This document shows, one piece after another, positions 24,601-33,804 of a DNA stretch of 64,000 nucleotides. Position numbers and translations under genes: made by a program. The stretch's first letter is position 1, and each line of letters starts with the position of its first letter. The stretch lies in assembly GCF_026914265.1 (NCBI RefSeq), contig NC_069124.1, positions 73,718,765 to 73,782,764 on the forward strand, read 5' to 3'. The notes under the pieces are model-generated. The model had not been told where the DNA came from, made no database searches, and worked only from the letters and a program-made list of their open reading frames with translations. This stretch comes from Mya arenaria (taxonomy: Eukaryota > Mollusca > Bivalvia > Myida > Myidae).

Positions 24601-27600
24601 GAATGCATACATGTGCTGTCATTTTGTTTTAAATGTTTAATGTTTATTACATAAAGAAGTATAATAACGAATTATTTGTCTACTATCAAACACTAAATCA
24701 ACAAATATTTTTGTATACGAAAGATAACTCAAACCAATTGAATTGTATTGGTAATGTGTAACCGACATTGGGAATCTTCATGACTTAGTATTTCACATCA
24801 TCTATAATTTGCGAACGCTGTCATTTGCGAATTTTTTCTTTATCTAAAACACTGCTATTCTGAAGTAGTTTTTTGGGTCCCTATCATTTCAGATTAATGG
24901 TGTTCAACTGTAATATAATGTGTACCTGGTTATTCAACATGTAGACTTTATAGTTGTAAGCCTTAACAAGTGCTTGGATGACATTGACTGTATCTGGTGA
25001 CCTTGACCTTGGATTTCCAGGGAGACACTGGATCACTCTCTCTGATGTGATCTCTTTTAGGGCATTTCTTTTCAATGGAGGCTGAAAAATGCGTTAGAAA
25101 ATAACCATTACATATCTCAAATACAGTGATAAAATTAGTGTAACAGTCACATCTTTTGATATTATGAGTATTGATGACACCTGTGGCCATATTCAATAAG
25201 CAACTTAAAGTTTGCATTAAGTTTAAGATTAGAAACTAAGTGTTTTAATTTGCTTGTATATTTAGCTGACCGATAGACTGAGTGGAATAAGTGAGGTCTA
25301 TCTAAGGACAAGGATAAGATCAATATTGAATACGGGCCTAGTGCTACAACAATATTCCTTTTTTGTTTAAAAAAAAAACTAGGTATCTATTTGCAAGTTT
25401 TTTTCTTACCCATGGTGCGCAGGGATATAACAGGGACAACTCCATGAGATCTGAGCTGCACTCTTTCAGCCTGGCACAGGAGGTTAAAATCTGTGTTGCC
25501 AGTCTCTCTCTGGAAGCCTGGGTCACGTGACAGGAAGTCCACAAACATGCTGACTCATTCTTCGTCTCCTCCTCCATGATGGAATGTAGATGGATCAGGT
25601 CACAGTAAAGGGAGCTCAGCTTTGATTCTAATTTGGTCTAAAGAAATATTAAATAAAGGGGAGTTTAGTAATAATATCTTTCAATACGAGGGTTGATCCA
25701 GAATTACGTGGACTTTTTTAATAATTCAAAAATCGTTGCACGTAGATCCTCGAAAATTCATATACAATACATATAACATATCTGGTATAATTCCTGAAAT
25801 TTTCAGAACAATACATAGTTTGTTAGCTGAATTACAATGCATTAATGACATATGGTTAAACCAAACCGGCGCAGTCCAATGACGTTAGTGACGGTGGCTC
25901 ATAAAGTGTCACATTTTTTCAAAAGTATTTCCCACCAACACTGACACACTTTTTATGGCGCGTAATCTACTGCATATAAACATTCCAATACCACTCTCTA
26001 GAAAATCTTGGATATCGCATTCTGCACATTAACTTAATGATGTCCTCTAAGCTGACTCTTGATTTCTGGGAATACTGGCGCAATCCATTGGCGCAAGATC
26101 TGGTAATTATGGCGGATGCGCGGTCTCCAAGTCTAACAATCGAGAAACCCATCTCGCACAAACCTTACGCATGCCTTAATCGTCCGTTAAAATCCTTTGC
26201 ACACATCCGTACCCCGCCCCGACGACGCTTGTCACATCACTGACTGTAAAATGGCGATCTTGACCTTGACCCTAGAGAACCCAAATGCAATCCATTGAAA
26301 GGTATCCATAAACTCTTCCTTTATACAAAGTTGGGTCAGGATATGTCAACCCTAACTTAAGTTATTCAGTTTCAACCATTTTTCTATTTTTAGTAACAGT
26401 GACCTTGACCTTAAATCTAGGGACCCCAAACACAATCCCATGAAAGGTATCCATAAACTCTTCCTTAATACCTGGTTTGGTCAAGATATGTAGACCCTGT
26501 CTAAAATTATTCAGTTTCAACTGTTTTTCTATTTTTAGTAACAGAGACCTTGACCTTGAATCTAGGGGCCCCAAAACGCAATCCCATGAAAGTATCCATA
26601 AACTCTTACTATAGACCAAGTTTGGTCAAGATATGTCAACCCTAACTAAAGATATTCAGTTTGAACCATTTTTCTATTTTTAGTAACAGTGACCTTGACC
26701 CTAGGAACCCCAAATGCAATCCCATGAAAGGTATCCATAAACTCTTCCTATAGACCAAGTTCGGTCAAGATATGTCAACCCTTACTAAAGTTATTCAGTT
26801 TCAACTGTTTTTCTATTTTTAATAACAGTGACCTTGACCTTGACCCTAGGGACCCCAAACCCAATCCCATGAAATGTATCCATAAACTCTTCCTGTACAC
26901 CAGGTTTAGTCAAAATATGTCATCCCTAACTCAAGTTATTTAGTTTCAACCGTTTTTCTATTTTAAGTAACAGTGACCTTGACCTTGAACCTAGGGACCC
27001 CAATCGCAATCCCATGAAAGGTATCAATAAACTCTTTCTATAGACCAAATTTGGTCAAGATATGTAAACCCTAACTAAAGTTATTCTGTTTCAACTGTTT
27101 TTTTCTATTTTTAGTAACAGTGACCTTGACCTTGACCCAAGGGACCCCAAACACAATCCCATGAAAGGTCTCCATAAACTCTTCGTATTGACCAAATTTA
27201 GTCAAGATGTGTCATCCCTTACTAAAGTTATTCAGTTTCAACCGTTTTTCTATTTTTAGTAACAGTGACCTTGACTCTAGGGACCCCAAACGCAATCCCA
27301 TGAAAGGTCTCCATACACTCTTCCTATAGAGCAAATTTAGTCAAGATATATCATCCCTAACTAAAGTTATTCAGCTTCAACCGTTTTTCTATTTTTAGTA
27401 ACAGTGACCTTGACCTTGACCCTAGGGACCCCAAACGCAATCCCATGACATGTGACCATAAACTCTTCCTGTACACCAAAGTTTAGTCAAGGTATGTCAT
27501 CCCTAACTCAAGTTATTCAGTTTCAACCGTTTTTCTATTTTTAGTAACAGTGACCTTGACCTTGACCCTAGGGACCCCAAATGCAATCCCATTAAAGGTA

Positions 27601-30600
27601 CCCATAAACTCTTTCTATAGACCAAATTTAGTCAAGATATGTCATCCCTAACTAAAGTTATTCAGTTTCAACCGTTTTTCTATTTTTAGTAACAGTGACC
27701 TTGACCTTGACCCTAGGGACCCCAAACGCAATCCCTTGACATGTCTCCATAAACTCTTCCTGTACACCAAATTTAGTCAAGATATGTCATCCTTAACTAA
27801 AGTTATTCAGTTTCAACCGATTTTCTATTTTTAGTAACAGTGACCTTGACCTTGACCCAAGGGACCCCAATCGCAATCCCATGAATGGTGTCCATAAACT
27901 CTTCCTATAGACCAAGTTTAGTCAAGGTATGTCATCCCTAACTAAAGTAATTCAGTTTCAACCGATTTTCTATTTTTAGTAACAGTGACCTTGATCTTGA
28001 CCCTAGGGACCCCAAATGCAATCCCATGAAAGGTACCCATAAACTCTTTCTATAGACCAAGTTTGGTCAAGATATGTCAACCCTTACTAAAGTTATTCAG
28101 TTTCATAGGTGAGTTTGACGCCGCCCGGCCGCCTGCCCGCCCGAACAACGACGTTCGCCATTCTAATAACCAGGTTTCGCTATGTGAAAACCTGGTTAAA
28201 AATATGTTAAAAGTCCACGTAATTCTGGATCACCCCTCGTATATGTCAATAAGTTTAATGATAGTAAAGAATCACTTATAATATCTTTTAAATAAAGCAT
28301 TAAACCTGAACTTCAATCACATATCTGAAAAACTATTACCAGTAGGTCTGTACAGTACAACAGATTAAAAATGTATCATTTTTTTTAATTCAATGAACAT
28401 TCAAAGAATTTTTTATAAATTTGACTCTTGTCAATGTATCTTTCACTTAATTATGTAGAGTGTTATCATTTAGAAAACTCATAAAATTGATTCTTTATCA
28501 TTAATTGAGTGATCAGACATTACAATCACTAAAAGATGCTTTGCAAATACACAAGAATCAAGAACTGTCCATAAGACTATATGATTATATAATTCATATT
28601 TGTAATAAAAATGTGAACTTTGAGATTGATGACCAATCAAAGAAAACAAAGAGTGCCAAGTTTACCCCAAATCGCCGTATAAGATTTATTCTATAAAGGT
28701 CAATGTTAAGAACGTGCCAGTTAAATTTTATGAATACTGGCCAACAAATTTCAGAGAAAAAATATCTTTTAAGTTTTGGTCTTAATTGTTACTTATTGAC
28801 CATTTTGTTTTACTTTTTCTTGTCCTTTCAACAATTTGGGTACGTCAATGTCAGGAAACTGTTGCAAAGTTTCATCCAAATTAACGAAGCAGTTCCAAAG
28901 GAGTTGTTATTTAAAGATTTTTCTTTAATTTGAACCAAGAGCCATAACTTGCTGTATTTAGAAGGTCTGTTGATTTTTAAGCTTGTATAAGTTTGAATAA
29001 AACATGTTGCGTGGTTAGTAAGATATGGACTAAAAGGTAAACATAAACCAGATTTCTTAGACAAACATGAGCCATAATTTAAATCAAAACATGTAAGAGT
29101 TATCCAACTTGCATAATTTAGTAGGTCCGTTAACTGTGAAGCTATATTTTAAGTTTCAATTAAACAAATTAAGTGGTTGGTATGGTACTTGGACTCAAAC
29201 TTTAACCAGTATTTCCTTGACAAACAAGCACCATTATTTGCATCATATGCAAGGTAGAGTTGTCCAATTTGCTATTTTTAGTTGTTTTCGGTAGCTGATA
29301 AGATTTGTATAAATTTTTAATTAAATACATCATGTTGTTACCAAGATTTGCACTTAATAGTACTTGCACCCCAAACATTAACCAGAAATCAACTGTATAC
29401 AATCAATTGTAATAATTTGCATTACATTCAACCTAGAGTTCTGTTACCTGATTATGTAGCTGTGCTTGTAAAAATCCAATACATCAAGTTGCTACTCAAA
29501 TATGGCCTTGATAGTTACTTGCAAGCACAACTTTAACCAATGTGGGAAAGAATGAATTGAAACACACTAATTAAGATCAGAGACCCTTTTTACAGTACCA
29601 CATGTTTGAGGTTGATATGATCCAGCTGTCCCAGAGCAACATCAAACAATGTGACATCATCATCCTCCGTTGTAAGTAGGAAGTCGCTGTAAAACCTCAG
29701 TGGGCGGCTCAACTTCTGGGTGGTGTTGTTCTAATAAATATTTAAATAAAACTAGCTGACTAAAAAATATGTTTATAACGTTTGAATAGAGATGCAAATC
29801 ATAAAATAGTTTGAGCATATAACAAGGATTTTTTACTCAGTTGCTACAAAGCTGATCTCAAATACCTACGTGAAACCTGTTTCATATTTCTACAAGGTTA
29901 TACATGTACCTCCAGCTGTTTGTATAGTTTGATGCGTGCCGACTCTGCTGTCTCCACCATGAGTGTAAGCTGGGCTCTCTCCACAGGGACCTGGCTGCCC
30001 CGCACCTCCTGGACTATGTAACCTCTGAAATATTGGTAGATCAATATTTGAAGTCATTTCACTTGAAGGGAAAGTAGATATGACCAAAGTACATCCCAAA
30101 CTGAAAATCTTTGCTTTAAAAAATTACATTTCGCATTCAAATACAACAGAAATGTAGCTGTAAAATCAGACATCAATTATGGAATTTGAGCAAATTAATC
30201 TGTTACATTTTCTTAACCAGCAACCATTACGGTACCTTTTCAAGAGGAACAAATACTATAAGAATGTACCTGGCATCAAACTAACATTATGGTCAATGGG
30301 ACTAAAAAAAGAGTATAGCTGATGGAAAAATATATTAATATGTATAGCCATCACAAATGTGTTATAAAACTTAATATGAAGTGAAATATGTATAAAATAA
30401 AGTTTAATAATAACAATTGATGGTGAATATTAATGTTCACCAAAAACTTGTAAAATTTGGAACTGACAACATGAAACAGGGAAAACAACAAGGCCATGTT
30501 CCATTCAGTTTGATCACTTGTGAAACAATGCAATGTACATGTATGAAAGTGTAGAAAGGTAACACTAAACTGAGCCAACACAGACCATATTACAGCCACT

Positions 30601-31628
30601 TGTTAAGTACCTGCATGTGTCAGCCAGCCACTGCAAGTTATTCTCCACCTCATACAGGGCCTCACTGCGTGAACTCAGGGCCTCATTCAACAAAAGCATC
30701 TATAGAAGTAGTACACAGACAATTGTTAATGGACAAAATTATACTTATTGATTGTGAAGCTACAAGGATTACGGAAGATTATGCTAACTTACATGCTATA
30801 CACAGTCATGTAATATGTGAATGAAAGTCACGAAAATTGAGAAGACAATTACCCACAAACTGAATCTAACAGTAAAAGTAGATTTATGGGGCATTCATTT
30901 TCATTTTGTAATATTAAGTTTTGTGAGGCTTACTTAACAAGCAGACATATTTGTACCAACATGTACTGATCAAATACTTAAGGCCTACTTGTCTTTCCAG
31001 CTGAATAATCTGTGATTTGAGGAGATTAACTCTTCTCTCATCAAATTTCTCATGTGGAGCCTCATCAACCAGCTGCTTATACAATGATCTGGAATCAATA
31101 GTACACAAAACACAATGAGTTTTCCATTTCTTATAATTATGGAGTACTAAAAAGTCAGACAACTATCATTTTGGACTATGGACTGTTAACAGTTATGTAC
31201 ATTAAAAATTAAATACAAACTTTGCTACCTTTGACATAAATGTCAAACTTACCGGATATCATTCAATTCAGTTTTTAATTTCTTATTTTCGGACTTCAAA
31301 GACTGAAATTATAGAATAAAGTATTAAACATCTTCATTCATAGAAAATCCTACTCAATTATCACAAAGTGAAAACATTTTGCAATATTAGGATTTTATTT
31401 GTGGGCATTGCATAACACCAGCTAACTAAGTATCATTTGTAAATGAAACCAAAAATCTTCAATAATGTGCAAGTGCATTGTTTAATTGTGCTATAATAAT
31501 GACCAGACCTGTATCTCTTTATCCAGTCTTGTGACACTGGCAGGTTTGCTTTCCCCACTCTCATTGAAACCCAAGGCGGAAGTCTGGCCAAGTGCCCCTC
31601 CAATACCCAATCTTCCTGTCCGCCTCAT
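15674..31628 (-). CDS. Uncharacterised coiled-coil protein, 13 coding exons
   Basis: I do not recognise this protein. Minus-strand coding segments in order are 31628-31509, 31302-31253, 31088-30989, 30699-30611, 30024-29910, 29730-29599, 25637-25410, 25081-24926, 23887-23799, 20767-20709, 20518-20427, 17092-17044 and 16563-15674. All have GT/AG borders and keep phase, giving 2169 nt (722 residues). The start MRRTGRLGIGGALGQTSALG follows an acceptor at 31637, so a 5' UTR exon lies further upstream. Helical heptad-rich stretches occur near residues 40-100 (LKSENKKLKTELNDIRSLYK) and about 430-495 (REAEKVDHVRQEQDRLDTNL). A hydrophilic, Ser/Lys/Arg-rich tail ends in KPAFR. No signal peptide or membrane segment is seen. 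A centrosomal or cytoskeletal role would be a guess. The donor of the 29599 exon is ambiguous: 29602 would drop one codon. Introns hold a 63-bp array, a nested mariner and several repeats. The last exon's reading frame stays open to 16681, but that extension is intron. Confidence 0.85.
17044..17092 (-). other. 49-nt coding exon next to the 63-bp array
   Basis: The exon reads LSDVIETLSVKEEESE plus one base, between acceptor GAATGTTTCAG and donor GTTGGT. It is needed for phase: the previous exon ends in phase 0 and the last exon needs one extra base, which this exon supplies, giving Gly-Ser-Lys at the junction. Its first 26 bases are the exon part of the 63-bp repeat unit. Confidence 0.85.
17093..20090. 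repeat. 63-bp minisatellite copied from an intron-exon junction, about 47 units
   Basis: On the minus strand a typical unit reads CTATCTAATGTTATTGGAAC, then CCAGTCATACTGTGATGTTA, then AACATTTGTGTTATATGTTCCAG. Units differ mainly at the CTAATG/CTGATG site, at TATATG versus TTAAATG, and at GATGTTAAA versus AATGTTAAA. Length variants include several with an extra ATG triplet (66 bp), one +12 near 17531 and one +5 near 19570. The edge units (17093-17155 and about 20020-20090) are the most diverged. The array lies in the intron upstream of the 17044-17092 exon. Long open frames result from the period of 21 codons. Confidence 0.97.
20100..20426. other. Intron sequence between array and exon
   Basis: AT-rich intron with no recognised element. 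Confidence 0.5.
21188..22434. mobile_element. Dispersed element with ~180-bp tandem core and 8-bp flanking duplication
   Basis: TGATGTCA occurs directly outside both ends (21180-21187 and 22435-22442). The left end is CAACAAGAGCTGTCACAG then GCGCGCTCGACTATTC. The right end has CTTCGAATAGTCAAGC, so the ends share a short inverted motif (GACTATTC / GAATAGTC). The core has six copies of a unit containing CTTAACCAGAATTTCTAAGT at 21352, 21521, 21702, 21882, 22061 and 22240, a period of 179-181 after a shorter first unit. It carries no coding frame. It sits in an intron of the coiled-coil gene. Similar non-autonomous elements with tandem cores (pearl-like) are known in oysters; membership in that group is not shown. 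Confidence 0.75.
22690..23735. mobile_element. Second related element with ~166-bp tandem core
   Basis: The left end AACAAGAGCCGTC...GCGCGCTCGACTACGCCGC and the right end GAGTAGTATAGC...TTTGAATAGTCAAGC match the element at 21188-22434. The core differs: CAATCAGGGGCCATAA recurs at about 23187, 23355 and 23520. A module at about 22832-22920 (GATGCTGCCCTCCC then ATGTGGTTAAGAATAT) resembles the end module at 28109-28200. It is interrupted by an (AAT)n tract. No flanking duplication was found. Confidence 0.65.
22962..23010. repeat. A-rich and (AAT)n microsatellite
   Basis: AAATAAATAAAAAAAAAA followed by about nine AAT triplets. Confidence 0.95.
25930..26170 (-). pseudogene. Mariner transposase C-terminal remnant
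   Basis: Across shifting minus-strand frames the mariner hallmark PDLAPMD is visible (around 26090-26105). It is followed by VFPEIKSQLRGHH and, near 25930-25960, by RHKKCVSVGGKYF, matching the end of mariner transposases (R-x-x-K-C-V-x-x-x-G-x-Y-F). Several stops and frame changes show it is dead. The N-terminal DNA-binding domain and most of the catalytic domain are absent. Confidence 0.75.
26240..28105. repeat. ~145-bp tandem array, about 13 copies
   Basis: The unit contains AACAGTGACCTTGACC, GGGACCCCAAACGCAATCCC, CCATAAACTCTTCC and TTCAACCGTTTTTCTATTTT. Starts near 26395, 26540, 26685, 26824, 26969 and 27115 show a period of 139-146. Units are 85-95% alike by eye. The array is followed at 28109-28200 by a GC-rich module with hairpins. 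Confidence 0.95.
28109..28200. other. Terminal hairpin module of the array element
   Basis: GACGCCGCCCGGCCGCCTGC is followed by CGAAC/GTTCG (5-bp stem) and then AACCAGGTTT / AAACCTGGTT, a perfect 10-bp stem at 28168-28177 and 28188-28197. A decayed version is at 22832-22920, so this is a conserved end of a dispersed family. Confidence 0.7.
28930..29560. repeat. Degenerate ~160-175-bp tandem repeat
   Basis: CCATAACTTGC/CCATTATTTGC-type phrases and ACCAG near 29046, 29205 and 29382 recur with about 160-177 spacing. The phrases (TTTAACCAG, TTCCTTGACAAACA, GCAAGGTAGAGTT) resemble the core of the 21188-22434 element. It is an older, diverged copy. It lies in an intron of the coiled-coil gene. Confidence 0.6.
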
Positions 31629-32043
31629 AGCATGCTCTGGAAAAATGCTATATACTATGATATAAATTATAATGTTAAACAATCTGTAAACAATGCTACT
31701 AAGCAAGACCACATCCATGTCTACCATAACTCCATCATCAACTCAAATAATCGCATCTCTCAATATGGGTATTCGGATATTGTCATATCATGGGTTACGG
31801 CCCTTTGAAAACCAACATGATAACACTAGATGTAAATTCATTAACATATGTTGGTAAAAATTGAATTGTTTTTTTTTTTCTTTTAACAGTTACAAAATAA
31901 ACCATTTTAGAAGATAACGAATAGGTTTAAAATATACCCAAATAAACTTTAAATAAGGATACTTTTCTGTATTTTTATTTTGGCAGAAATAACAAAGACA
32001 TACATATAAAGGATCTCTAGTGTGTTTTGACCATAAGTTGAAG

Positions 32044-33796
32044 GGGTCACGGACACTACGGACCATGGACATTACGGACCAGACATTACGGACCAGATTT
32101 AGGGACACTACGGACCAGATTTAGGGACATTACGGACCAGATTTAGGGACATCACGGACCATCTTCAGAAACTTACAGACCATGATTAATAATGTTTTTA
32201 AACATTTTTTTTTTTAATTTATTCACTCATTGGTCTTAAATTTGTTAATAAGTACTTGAATATGAGAGCTCAGTATGACAATTATCTTGAATGTAACTGT
32301 GAAAAATCCTGTGAAATTCCAATGTTAAACATCAATGTATTTTTAATAAATTATTATAATAATGTGAATAATAATGAACGAAATATGTTTTTATCTTATA
32401 ATGTATCATGCGGCTGCCAACAGCAGACAGTGTTCTTGAGGGTACCCAAATGTCCGCAGCCGCCGGTATCAACCATGAACAGGCATCTTTCAGGTATGGT
32501 CGTTAACTTTTATTTTCAGGAATCAATTTACATAAAAGGTAACAAGTGGTAGTAAGGTTATATGTTTTTATTTATGTAATATTTATAAAAAGAATAGCCA
32601 TAACACAATTCAATTCAAATTGAATCGCGGACATTGGAAATGTGTAATTTTTGTTCAGAGACGAGTATGACATGGACACGTCTGATTTTGATGTGACCCG
32701 GCCCGACCGTGAACTACTCAAAGAAAATCATGAAACGTAAGTTGTTATTTGTTATTACTTAATCACAGACATTGAAAATGTATTATCGACCTAAATAAAT
32801 AACATTATAAATATCATCGCAGATCACTGCAAGATGGGACGGTGGTTGACTTGCCAGAGGACGCGCCAATCACTTACGAGATGGTCGAGGGCGGTTCGGT
32901 TCGTAGCGGTCAGAAGCTGGTGTCGTTGGACGGTTACGCCTACGTTTAGAAGAGGACCTTAGTAAACGGGACGGTTGATTGGCGTTGAAGCATCAGAGGG
33001 AAAGGCAGTGGCTGTCCAGCTACGGTGAAACGCCAGGCTCAATCGACGGGCAAAGAAGGGAAACCTACCATTCTACCTGCTGGTTGAACTCTTGTACAGA
33101 GAGGCGCATGAAATACCGATTATGTGCAAGCTTGTTAAGGAAAGGAAGCTGTGCCGCTTCCAACGCAAGGCTTCAACCTTGACACAAGGCCGGCTCATGA
33201 AGCTTTGGACGGAGTATTCTGCCAACGAGTTGTCTACAAGCAGTCTGCTCAAAGCATGTGCGAGACTTAATGGGCCTGTTTAGATATGAATGGTGGCTTT
33301 GGTGACATGTGCTGTTTATTGTTATTGCTGTATTGCATTCGTGATTCATGTATACACTGATATGTTCTTATATGTGCTCAATTTATTTTGGGAAATAAAC
33401 TGTTTTTGAAAATATTTCTTCTGTTGCTTTTAACTGATTTAACTGCCAATCTTTCAAATTTCGTTCATTATTATTCACATAATTGTTATAAATACATAGG
33501 TCTTTACACCTTTTGGAATTTCACAAGATTTTATATTGAACCATTGATCTATTCAAATTTCACGGGATTTTTCACAGTTATATGGAAGATATAATGTCAT
33601 ACTGAGCACTCATATTCAAGTATTTATTAACAAATTAAAAACCAATGAGTCAATAATTTAAAAAAAAATGTTTAAATCATGGTCCGTAAGTTTCTGAAGA
33701 TGGTCCGTAATGTCCCTAAATCTGGTCCGTAGTGTCCCTAAATCTGGTCCGTAATGTCTGGTCCGTAACGTCCATGCTCTGTAGAATCCGTAATTC
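32044..33796 (+). mobile_element. Mutator-like element with ~270-bp inverted repeats and FLYWCH gene remnant
   Basis: Direct repeats AGTTGAAG (32036-32043 and 33797-33804) flank the element. The left arm (about 32044-32325) and the right arm (about 33515-33796) are inverted copies. The outer part is built of repeated ACGGACCAGATTTAGGGACA-type units, and the inner part contains CACAGTTA and GAGC(A/T)CTCATATTCAAGTA. Long inverted repeats, an 8-9 bp target duplication and a FLYWCH zinc finger all fit Mutator-like (MULE) elements, many of which encode FLYWCH domains. No transposase catalytic domain is present, so the element is non-autonomous. It sits about 400 bp upstream of the first recognised coding exon of the coiled-coil gene, head to head with it. 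Confidence 0.8.
32450..33060 (+). pseudogene. Degenerate FLYWCH zinc-finger gene
   Basis: Three exons join in phase: 32450-32493, 32659-32736 and 32823 onward. They give MSAAAGINHEQASF...RDEYDMDTSDFDVTRPDREL and then EMVEGGSVRSGQKLVSLDGYAYV before a TAG at 32947-32949, 82 residues in all. Beyond the stop the same frame continues KRTLVNGTVDWR, a TGA where the first zinc-binding Cys of a FLYWCH domain is expected, then GKGSGCPATVKRQ, which contains the second Cys. The FLYWCH pattern (KLVxxDGYxY...WRC...GCxA) is therefore recognisable but broken by two stop codons. The donor and acceptor sites remain intact. I read it as a dead copy. A short 82-residue product ending before the finger is possible but unproven. 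Confidence 0.7.
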
Positions 33797-33804
33797 AGTT
33801 GAAG

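Larger units (their letters stand above)
25687..28239 (-). mobile_element. Mariner element with a tandem-repeat element nested inside
   Basis: The outer ends are 31-bp inverted repeats (left CGAGGGTTGATCCAG..., right ...CTGGATCACCCCTCG) that differ at one position. They are flanked by TA on both sides (25685-25686, 28240-28241), as for mariner. A degraded transposase C-terminus lies near the left end on the minus strand. About 1.9 kb of 145-bp repeats fill the rest and end in a distinct hairpin module, so a second element probably inserted into, and replaced part of, the mariner. It lies in an intron of the coiled-coil gene, with its transposase in the same orientation. Confidence 0.8.
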
